A stretch of 64,000 bases of DNA from Henricia sp. BOLD:AAB3569 (taxonomy: Eukaryota; Echinodermata; Asteroidea; Spinulosida; Echinasteridae), in assembly GCA_037783545.1 (NCBI GenBank), contig JBBELK010000311.1, positions 372,001 to 436,000 on the forward strand, read 5' to 3'. A program made the translations under genes and the position numbers. Below the pieces are notes generated by a model. It ran no database searches and was not told the DNA's origin. It saw only the letters and a list, made by a program, of their open reading frames with translations. Below, piece by piece: positions 47,001-59,000 of this stretch. The first letter of the stretch is position 1; the number at the start of each line of letters is the position of its first letter.

Positions 47001-50000
47001 TTTAGGTATTTTAATGAGCGTAGAAATGCCACAGATTTCTTTTTTTGGTCGCAAAAAGAATACTAGCCAGCGCGACTTGCGACTCATTTTCCTAGAGCCC
47101 GTCACATATTTTCGAGGAAATACCTTTGTCTGGTCACAAAATAAAAGAAATAAGTTTAAGTTGTTCTGAAGAGATGACTTAGGCCCAAAAAGGGTTACAA
47201 ATAGTGTGACAACATGCCTTTCTAAAAACCCTGTGTACAAATTTCCAATATACGCTCGTAACCGGGACGGACACTTGTGTTACATTTTAGGCCGTCCCGG
47301 TTACGAGCGTATGTTGGAAACCATTGGGAAAGGCTGTGATGCATGCCATTAATAAGCAACATACCTTCCTATGCTTGTGCTTCAGCATGAAGTATCGTAG
47401 TATGTGACTCGCATACTTTTCTTTACTTTCCAACGTCACCTCAAATTCGCCATACCGCTCGGGCATCCCCTTGGCCGGCCAATAACGATCGCACTTTCGC
47501 TGTAAGCAAAATTCAGCAAATGTTATAAAAACCTCCAATATAATTCCGTTTTCCACAATAAAATCAGTAAAATAATCATTTGAGGATTTTCTTTGTAAAA
47601 TGAGAAAGCTTCATCACAGGAAGCTTCACAACTACAATATTGTCCACACTTTTTTTTTAAATTTAGACATTAACTCTTTAATGCACAGATTGTTTGGGAA
47701 CTCTATTGTTTTGGGACAGTCGCTAGCGAATGCCCTGTGCACTAAAGGGTTATTCAACAGTTCAAGAACACAAAAAGATGTAGTGTTAGGAGACGTTTTA
47801 CAAGTTAACACATTTGTAAATTTTTTTATTTTCCAAAAAAAATCCTTATTTAATCGAGACATTCATTTTTGAGCACGCTTTATCTATTTGGCAGGATACA
47901 ATCATCACATAGGGCATTTTCACGGCTTGTAACATTACATCAGTTACTGTGAAAATGGCCTTATAATGACCCAGCGAGCTACGTGTAGTGTGTCACAGCA
48001 TATCCTGCATCTTATGACACGCTACAATAACATGTTACTGATGTTACATGTACATGTACATGTAACTGTCAGTTACCGTTAAAGAGCCAACGGGTGTTAA
48101 ACAATCAAAGTAAAAAAAAGGGCATTTGGCGACTCTTTTCATATTTGGCTGAAATCATATCAAAAATATTAATTTCCACTTGAAGAAAAAAACTCACCCT
48201 TCCCCGCTCCTCAAGCTTAGTGATCATGACAATGACCATTGTGTGCTGCTCCCAAAGCATCCGCCAAAAGTCATCAAAGGTTGTCTTTAGGGGACCCTGT
48301 GCAGCGATGAAGGCCTTCTGTCTGCCATAACCCTAAGAATGAGTTTTGTTTATATTCAGTGAAACATATGGAAATTAACACTAAGCAGAAAACAGAATAA
48401 CTAGAATTTTACTTCATGAGTTACCAAGTTAGCTTTTTTCCAAATTGCATTAAATTCAAATTATTGCTGCGAATTATCTCTGTATGGATAACCTGATGGA
48501 AAATGTGGTTCACTTTTTCCGTCCAATGATTAAAATGGTTTATAAAAGAAACCATAAAAAACGTCCAAAGCTTTTCAGTCAAATTTAAGTAATAGTGTAA
48601 TACATGTAATACAATGTTCAGGTATAATAAATGGAGTTTATTAAACATCGACAACAGAGTGTTAATGCGACAGAATTTTACTGGGCCCCTTTACTGTCAA
48701 TTACACCTGAACTTGTGATGGACTGGTGACTGTCATTGCAAGCAAACTTGTGAAAGACTTGTAATGGACCCAACTAAAATGCTTTAACCTTTATTAACCC
48801 AGGATACTTACATCAATGTAGTTGGCATTAATGTAATCTGACAGTGGCTGATTTGGCAAGATGCTTAGCTTCACCCTGGTGTGGTCATCTGAAGAATTAA
48901 ACGTGCAAAAACTGTGTAACATTTTGTACTCGCATTGTATGATTTTCTTGTATCAAAAATCTGACATTGGCCAAATTGTGAAATACATGTACCAGCAGTG
49001 GTTGCAAAAAACCTGACCCAGTCTGTGCAGAATCATTTTTGGAGTGGATCACATTATACAAGCATTTTGACTGGGAATACAACAAACCTTTGATCACAAA
49101 ATACCCATACCATCGCAGGCACAGAGGGAAATATCTCATTGTACATGTACATGGGTAATTCCCAAAATTAGGGGCCCGAAATTTTTGGTGTCCCAGTTAC
49201 GTACGACACTCTCTGCTTCAAAAATCACCACTCATGATCACAAATTCTCAGTAATAGACTGTGGCCTGTGATTATAGGGGGCAGCATCAGTTTCTTCAAT
49301 ATTTTGTTCTCCGATTCCTGAAAAAATATTCAAAACAAAAGACCATAACGGTTTATAATTTGTTCCATGGTATTGAATAGGAGTTTGATGTCCCGGTTTA
49401 ATACCTACGCCAATGAAAATTGGCTGTAGAATGAGTTTGCATTAACCTTGGTGCCACATCTACACACAAACATTAAATTTAAGTGGCCTTTGTTGAAATA
49501 AAAATAATTATTTTTTACTGGGAAACCACTTTCAATCACTAAAAACACTTGGAAATCTTAAAAAGCATGTCACACTTTTGGACCCCTAATTTTGGGAATT
49601 ACCCACATGTAACATATGTGCCTACGAAAGAAAAGGGGGCATTTTAAAAACTGGTATGGTCTTCAACAAGAAAAGTAAGGAATAGAATTGAGGAGAAAGA
49701 CAACTTGCAGACTTACAAGCCACGATATTGGTGTATCTGTTCTTGTACTTGAGATTTGGATCATTGCTTGATAAAGCCGGGTAGGTGGTGCTTACATGCT
49801 GGATATCCTAATGTATTAAAAAAACGAAAAAACTTCAAATAAGTAAACAATTCAACACAATAATTCTCAGAGCCTTGCACATTTTGCACTTACATGCAAG
49901 TCTCTTTGGTGTACATGTACCTGTCAAGCATTGTATAGCTCAGATGTCAGAGGTCTCGGGTTTGAATCCTAGTAAGGACAATATAATTTTTTTTCTTTTT

Positions 50001-53000
50001 TCAATCCCATAATTATTTGATTACATAGATGCAAGAAAATTACATATTAAACTTTGTTTAATGGCAGTACACATGATTGGTATCTCAAAGAATCAGAAAT
50101 GTTCACAGATTTACACATAACTAACACGATATAAACATGATGACGGTAGAAAACTTCCCCTGAAATGGTTTTGTATGAAGTGCTATAGTCTTTGAGAAAT
50201 GAGCAAAACAATTATTTTTCATCTCGCGAGACGTAAATTTAATTCGCCCCAAAACCATTTTGCCCTGGACCATTTCGCCCTGAACCACTTCGCCCATGTG
50301 CCATTTTGCCCCCAAACCACCTTGTTCAAACACTACCTCGCCCAAAAGCTATCACCCCAAAACAACCTCGTGCACAGGCTGTGGTTCAGGGTGAAGTGTT
50401 TCAGGGCGAAGTGGTTTTGGGGCGAAATGACTGTAAACCCTTTTTTGGCCGTGGTTTTTGCTGAGGTTGGTTTTTATCATAAATATCTTCAATCACACAT
50501 GGGGATAAAACTATTCGTAACAGTTTACCAATCATGGGACCTCCTGGAAACCAGACGATTTACAATACATACAACATTGGCAGTTTGACACAGGAAAACA
50601 CACCATGTACTGTAAAGAAAATTGTGAAAAGCTCTATTCACAAGGGAGAAAGGATTTTTCATTTTTCCCAAGTATGCATCATAATTAATTTTGGTATTTC
50701 ATTTTTCTATTTTTCCTTCACCTTCGACAATTTTCACACGGTGATCAGGATGAATAGGTAATAAGCATTTGTTATTTAAAACACTTGACCAATTGCAAAT
50801 GCATCAAACTGTGCAGTAACAACATCAGCACGTTACAAAATACACAGTCTGATATTACATTTGTCTCATCCTCAGTAATGCATTGTCTAAAGCCCTAATT
50901 GATTATATCAGTCAAAATTAAGCACAGCTCCACAAAACAGGGAAAAGTCTAAATTAATGTTTACATTAACCTTCAAAATTGCTTGAGTACATGCATTACC
51001 ATGGAACTAAACTGATCAGATGGTACTAATGGAAATGCTTGGAGGAAATAAATTGGCTTCAAATTATATTTGCCTCTAGCACGAGCTGACATATTGGGTA
51101 AACAACAAGGCTGACCACACAAAGAATCTGAATTCCTCCATCACACTGTTACATGTAGTTTTATCCATTGTAAAATATATGCAGGGCCTTGTTATGAATG
51201 TAACCACGCAAAAAGCAGACAGACCGATTCAAACTAAAAAAGGGGCTTCTTCAATCTAAAAATTTTAAAAATAATTTAATGTTCTTCAAATCAGGGAATC
51301 AAGGTTGTAAATGTCTGAAAGGACTTATTTTTCAAAAGTATGATATAATAAAATGCTCGTCTACATGTATCATTGACAACACCATGTACGTTTTGGCAAA
51401 ATGAAAGTGCAGATTCAGTATTTGTTAATAGACCTTTATCACGGTGCGTCCATCTTTGTCTTGTTCCCCACTGCATAGTACGAGTACGTGTCGGGCATGA
51501 TCAGTGCAGTGCAATGCAGTGCGTGTCTGCGCAATAGCGCGTGCAGTCTTTCGTTGTTGTTTTGAGAGAATCACTGTCCGCGCTGTGCGTTTTCTTAATC
51601 GCACCGCGCGCATGCCTTCATTGTGATGCACACAATGAACATTTTCAACACGGAGCCAAACTATTTTATTTCGGCAAGCCTCGCTTTCGTTACGTTCATT
51701 TTAATAGGGGAAAAGGGAAGATGGCCGCACCGTGATAAAGGTCTATTACAAAATTACTACAGTTTGTTCTCTATTTTTGGTCACTGAAAAATCTTGGTGT
51801 CCAAAGTCGGTCAGGGACACCCATGCTATATGATGAGGTCAAACTCCCCTAACAACTGTCCGGTTGCTGGCTGAAAAACGAAAGCATAGAGGTCTCGGAT
51901 GGATTAACACACTCCATGTGGCTTACAACTCAAATCTGGGTCGTTCCGTGTCAGATTAGGCTTAACCCAGAAGGCTGATGTACTAATTATAAAGAGCCTT
52001 TCTAAATCCTTCAAAACTCCTGCGCTGCAGTATTTTCGCTCTACTGACAGATAGTGGTAACAATCTCAAAATCTTGGCCCAGGGTCTTGTTATGATTGTT
52101 ACTGCACAATCAAGGGTGGTTTAATTTCATGGCAAATATCCATGCAAGTTGAAACAACTTTAACTTTCTGCAAATTTGTTATGTGAATATCGCTACATGT
52201 AAACATCCAGAATATATACCTCATATTCTGTTGCGAAGCCGCCGTCGCTGTCTGCATGGTTAGCAATGACGTGAGCCTCGAACTTACTGATTGGAATGGG
52301 TGGCTCTTCAAGTTCATCTAAATGCAAATATAGAACAAATTCATCATTATAATCTAAAATTGTTGTATGTTCTGGGCCAGACTAACAAAACCTGGACTTG
52401 AATACTTGGAAGGTTTCAATGTCCCTTTGGTTTTGCTTCCTGTAAGAAAATGACATTTTGAAACTGCTCTTGATTCAACTTAAGTCAATGTCTTGTTACA
52501 AATCTTCCCAATTGTATTCCTGTGGAGTCCAATGTATTCCATATCATTCAAAATTGACATTTGTTTTTGCTTAAAAGGTAGAATACATGATAAGTATCTT
52601 GAGGAATCAGAAATTTACACAGATTTACACATAACTTACACAATATAAACATGATGAAGGTAGAAAACTTCCCCTGAAATGGTTTTGTCTGAAGTGTTAT
52701 AGTTTTTAAGAAATGAGCAAAACAATTATTTTTCGTCTCAAGAGACGTAAATTAATTTCGCCCCAAAACCACCTCGCCCTGGACCACTTTGCCCTGAAGC
52801 ACTTCACCCAAAGGCCATTTTGCCCCAAAACCACGCCCAAATGCCACTTCGCCCAAAAGCCGTGGTTCAGGGCGAAGTGGTTTTGGGGGGAAGTTACTGT
52901 AAACCATTTTTTGACTGTTTTCTCAAAAGTTAGACGAAGTACGGAGCTGATTTTTGCTCAGGTTGGTTTTAATCATGCATATCTTCAATCACACAGGGGG

Positions 53001-56000
53001 ATGAAACTATTTGTAAACTATTTGTATACTACCTTTAAATACATTTTTAAGGGCAATGACATTTATCTTGGTTATCTTTACGTAGATAGAAATAAAAGTA
53101 AATTTCTGTGATTTTCAAAAGAGACAATTTTTCACAAAGTGGAGAATCATTGGCTTCTCTACTCGTTTTCATTTCCCGATAAGGGGAAGTCTGACCTGGT
53201 TTAGCAAAGGCTGGGGGAATGCCGTTTTCCTGCTTCTCAAACTCCAGCTGATCTTTCTTCCGCATCCTGGAGGAAAATGAAAGTTGAAAAGGATAAACAG
53301 TGTGATATATTATTATAGCAGAGACGTTAAAAGCACTACAAATCAATCAGTTATTGAGAAACTAACCATAATAACTAGAAGCGAGTACTAGTAGATATAT
53401 ATATAGTATTGGATCATTCCATGTCAATTCAACGAGCTTTTGGACCTTTTCAATCTGTTTACATGTTATATACATGTTAGCCAATGTTAAAATTATCATA
53501 ACTAAAAAAACTAAATCCCAAATCTTTCTGGAAATGTTCCTTACATTTTGAAAAATACGCATTTTTGCAAATCAAGGTCAAAGGTTATAAATTGACATAA
53601 CTTATCTCTATAGGTCCATTACTTTTAGAGATACAACTGTCCAAACATAGCAGGTCATGCTAATTAGTCAAAATTTTGTTGGCCCGTATCACAAAAATTA
53701 ACTGACCGAATGACATAACATTTTAGTTCTCGGGGTTTCTCATCAAGGAGTCCAATAAGCACACAATTTTATTTCAATCTGTGATGGTCAGGTCCAAAAG
53801 CTTATTGAATTGACATGGAATTTCCCTATTACATGATCAGTCTATGTATCATTTGCAAGATAAAACTTTTTACAAGGAAGACTGCACGGGACTACATGTA
53901 CCTTCGGTTGTCAATTTCCAACATGAAATACCATTTTGGATGGAAATAAATTCATGTGGTGTTTGTTACCATTGCTATCAACACTTTGAGTACAATTTTT
54001 TTTCTTGTCAACTCATGAAAAACAAAATTGGGTCATTGCAAATGATACAATGGGCCTTTAAAGCCCTAGAATGTACATCATATGCAGTGACCCAACATTT
54101 TACTTCTTGAGTTGGCAAGTAAAACCCGACTAAAAGTGTTGATAGCAATGGTAACAAACACCACATCATATTTTCCTGTGTAAAATGGTACCTTTGTGGG
54201 AGAAATTGCCAATCGAAGGTCCTGTTTTTACCCTTCCTTCAGCACAAAAACTACATGTATACATGGATTGTTCAGATTTAGTGGGGTGTTATGGCCGAGC
54301 AGTCTAGTGCGTCGAACTTAAGTTCCTGTTTTAGTACTAGAATGTAGGTTCGATTCCTGGCCGTGACCGGTTGTAGCACCTGTGCCCTTGAGCAAGGCAC
54401 TCAACCACACTTGCTCCCATTCCTGTAATTGGCGGTCCCTCCGCTGTTGGATGTGGTATATAAATAAATAAAGATTTTCTGAAGTATTGCTCTATCACTC
54501 TGTGGCTGAAATATTTCTACAAGGAATTCGTAAAACAAACGTTTCATTTGCAAATGATATAATGGGCCTTTAAAATAGTTGCAAGTTGGAAATTGCATGG
54601 GCGTACGCTGGTTTGGTCGGGTGGGGGGAGGGGGTGGGGTGGAGGGGGTTGGGTGGTGCGATTTTCATGAAAGCGGAACTCCAACTCCCGACGAGCCAAA
54701 GTCGTCAAGTTGGGTGGTCGGTCCAAAGTCCCACGGGGAGACAATTTTCTTCAGTCCTGTAAGCCTGTCTAAAATTCAATTGTCTGTAATTATTATTCTA
54801 TTAAAGTCCAGGCTTAATCGGCATTTAATCATCTATCCCACTGTGACAAATGGGTCCCTGGGATGGTCTGACACATCCAGGGTAACATGCAGTGACCTCT
54901 AAACTGGTCAGAATGCAATCTCTTTTGTGAAAGGAAATTGGAATTAGGGAGTAATTATCCATTTCCCAATGAATTGATATCATTAACTATATGGGTAATA
55001 AATTCTTAAGGTAGATACTGAAGTGATGTGTGTATAGTACATACACATGTATGCAGGTTACCGGCAGTGGTACCAATGCTGCAATTATGAGCAGCAAATG
55101 CTTCATTATAAATATATGGGTAAGACGGACACACTTGTCAAATTAACTTAGGTAAATTAGGTCAAATATATCTTGGGGGTAAGCTGAGATGTGGGGAATT
55201 CCTTCCAAAATTGTCAACATTTTCAGTGGTACAAAGCGCACAAAGAAGTGAAGGCGGGTCGAAGGTCGCATACAACTTAAGGCCGCATATCCCCCTTTAG
55301 TCACAGGTACATGTATTTGGACAGATTAAAAAATCCCTTTAAAAAAAACATGCACAAATGTACACGTATGTGATTCGAGGGGATAAATGTTGACATTTCA
55401 TGGTAGTGACAGAAAAATGTTGGTACATACTATTTCAGGGGAAAAGTTGACAATTTTGAACAGCCCCGAATCACATCCAAGCATTTCACATTCACGTTAA
55501 AAGTAAATTGTGCCAGGCACAGAGTGTAAAATGTCTTTGGCACTCATTCAAGGATACAACTTTAAGGAGCTCGGAATAAGTTCTTCCGCCCACGTTTATT
55601 TTTAGATGTTCTTTGCTCATCGGGTTAAAAGTATTGGATTTTTTTGGAACTTTTCCAAGCAATCTGTTTTAAGCTGTTAACTTTAAACCTTTAACCAATT
55701 ACCAAATCCTGGAATGCAGGTTGTACATACATGTATGTATGGAGCTCGTGCCAATGACGTCATTTTGGGAGTCAAATAATGACGCGTCGTTGTGGAAGCA
55801 ATGTGCATGCGCGTTGTGTGTGTCCATAGTGTGCGTAACGAGCAATGCTAAGGCTCCCATTGGTGAATTAAACCGCGTTACACCCACCAGAGACACACAC
55901 AGCGCGCATGCACATCGCTTCCACAATGACTCAGCATTATTTGACTCCCAAAATGGCGTATTTGCACGTGTTCGAAGGGGGTCAATAGAGGATGGGTGGA

Positions 56001-59000
56001 GCAATTTAATTGGATGCATTTATTAGAGCTAAAATATGGTTCACGTACAATGTATAAGAAGCTACATGTATTTAGTGGGTCAAAATAACATGAATTATCT
56101 GTCAACCAGATTTTCAAAATTTCAAGTGATCTAAAAAATTAAAAAAGAATCTTTACAGATTTTGAACCTGATGAACACACCAGACTTTTTAATAGGTGGC
56201 AATGTTTTATACTTAGTACTTTTCACCAGGATCATAAATTGTTTTACTTAATAAATCAAAGGGACAAATCAGCAAAATTGCGATTACGCATGGGACGCTC
56301 CTCAGTTGACACAAAAAATCCTTAAGTGTGGGACATGCATTTCTAAAGTAACTATTCGAGAAAGAAATTTGTGGATATACATGTACACATCAGTCATGTC
56401 CAACACACAAGAAATTTTAGGAAATATGTGAAATACACTACGTGTCAATTTTTAATTTTTTTTAAAATAATACAAGTCCTACTTTACTTTTGATCTTTTA
56501 TAACTGTCATTTACGAATGGATTTCAACCAAAATTTCAGATCATGTAAACAAGGCATGAGAAATTGTATTGAGCAAGTTGCTATGTTTACGCTTTGTCCG
56601 AGAGGGTAAGATAAAAAAGCTCAAAAACCCCTCAATTTTAGAATTAGTCACTTTTGACTTGGTACCCTCCAATGTGATACATCACTGGAGATGGTTTCAG
56701 AACATGCGTGCTGCAGCCAAAAGCTTCTGAAGGAATGCAAGATCACCCCCAATGTCATTGCACAACCTCCTTGATCGTTTTGCGCAGCTCACCAAGAGGT
56801 GCAAAGGAACCTCTGAAATAGACCAATTTCTTGACTGACAGATGAAGTTGCCGAGGCAGCGTTCGAATTAGCACTGGTCCGTTGGCCAAATGACAGTTAA
56901 AATCATCTTGGGCCAGTTGGAAAGCCTCCCCAAATGGTCCGGCTGTCCAGTTGAAATAAAACTTGTACTAGGGAAAATTTCATAACTACCAAATGTTTCT
57001 AATTTTTTCACTCAAATGTGGTTATTGCAAATATTAAAAGTCGACTGTGTGTACAAAGAACAACCGGAAATTTGAACCAGGCCACTTGAAATGCTGACGG
57101 GCCAGTGAAGACTTGAGCCAACTGGCCCTGTTGGCCAGTTGGGAAAAAAGTTAAGGGCAAACGCTGCGAGGTGTGACAGATTCTGAAATTAATGATTTTT
57201 TTTTAACGTAAGGCTTTTAAATCTCACCCTCTCAGACAAAGCTTATGCAAGTCGCTCAGTAAAATTTGTCAAGGCTTTTGGTTGAAATCCGTTGGCAAAT
57301 GGACAAAGTTATTTAGGATCAAAAGTAGGTTTTGTTTCGACATGTATGAGTTATTGCTCACTCAAAACATGCAACGGTGTATCGTTTATGTACCGTTTCC
57401 GGGTATACAGACCGTTTCTATTTTGACCTCGCGCCTTATATATACTGGGAGTCCTTTGCGCTGCCAACAGCTGGATAAAGTTAACTATTTTTAGACAAGG
57501 TGCGTTCTCTTAACAGGAGACAGGATGCAAGGCTGGTTGCGTATTTGCTTTAAGGGCTGGCTGGCACTGGCTCTGGATTTCCGTGGCCTGTCTGTAATTC
57601 TCTGCGACACACTCGGGTCTAAGATAAGTTTGCAGCAAGCAGGAGGGGGTTGGGGGGGTGGGGGGTGGGGGGTGGGGGGTGGGGGGTGGGGGGTGGGGGG
57701 GTGGGGGGGGTGGGGGGTTGGGGGGTGGGGGTGTGGGGGTGTGGGGGGGGGGGGGGTTGGGGGGAGGGGGTTAGATGGTCAATGAGACAGAAGGAGACAC
57801 CATCTTCCTCCAATATTGCCAAACTCAATCATCACAAAACTGTTTAGATCCTTATGTCTTCCTTCAAGCTACACCACCTTATGAGCTGCCAACACGCACT
57901 GATTTTGCAGTGGACTCCCTGAAACATGACTGATCTCGCTAGTCTTGCCACGGATAAAACCCCTCCCGGATTGTCAGTAAACAGCCTTAGAGAATTTATG
58001 TGTGTCGGGAGATCAACTCATTTTCAAGTTGTTTTCTCCAAAATCCGTGAAAGTCGGCAGCCCATGTTTTTACAGGAAACATTTGTAGTATACTAGTACA
58101 TGTACACATCGATTTTTTGATCTCTGTTATTAAAGTTAGATGTGTATACATCCACGCTCCATAAAATAACAAGGATGAACTAATGTTCAACTTCATTCAA
58201 CAAAGTGATTTCACTAAGTGAATGGGGTCTACATGTATGACTCTGATTTAAGTAGCCTTCTAGAAGCAATCCCGTGCGTCAACTGAGAGTTAATTCAAAC
58301 CATCATTACAGGCCGTCATTAGGAGGCCGTCAAAAGTTATCAACATTTTCACAGTTCTACAGAGGGTAGTATTTTTCAAACAATCCCCCTTCCGCCATCC
58401 TCTTGCAACAGTGCCCCTTTAACGCACTCCCTAACTCCTGCGTACAGTGGCCCTGTTGAAACAGGCCCCATTTCGCGGTGGAACAAGCGACAGAAATCTT
58501 GTCGCCTCTGCTGGACCAATCAGGACCCTTGGCATGCAGTGCAGCATGATTGCAGGCATTCAAATGTAACGCGCGCAGATTGTAAACACCGTGCATGCAT
58601 GTGATACATGTACTCGGTAATGCTGGCCGTTGTCCGCGTCGGCGATTGGCTGCTATTTAAAGGATACTGGGGAATCCGTTCCATTACATTCGTCAGCATG
58701 CATCCCCGTTATTAATTTGAAAAACTGCGGAGTAAATTAAGATCGTCGTTTGAAAGTTTGGTAGGAATGGGACAGTCATAAGGAACGGAACCCAATACAA
58801 TTTCTGGAAAGTATAGAAATCATTTCTTTTCGGCATAACATGACCGAATTGATTAAATTACATCAAAATGACTCGGGCGTGAGTTGGCTTAAGACAACAG
58901 CCAGCTCACTCCACAGATTTGCGTGGATTTCCTCAGGGTATTGTTACATGTACGTCGCTTTGCAGAGTGGAAAATTCCCTGAGATCTCAGGATGCCCTTC

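Noticed and set aside
54282..54360. Functional tRNA gene
   Set aside because: A- and B-boxes are present, but the acceptor stem does not pair and a SINE body follows. The same holds for 8630, 17385, 49935 and 63860.
57525..57847. Glycine/tryptophan-rich frames
   Set aside because: They translate the poly-G tract and are compositional artefacts.
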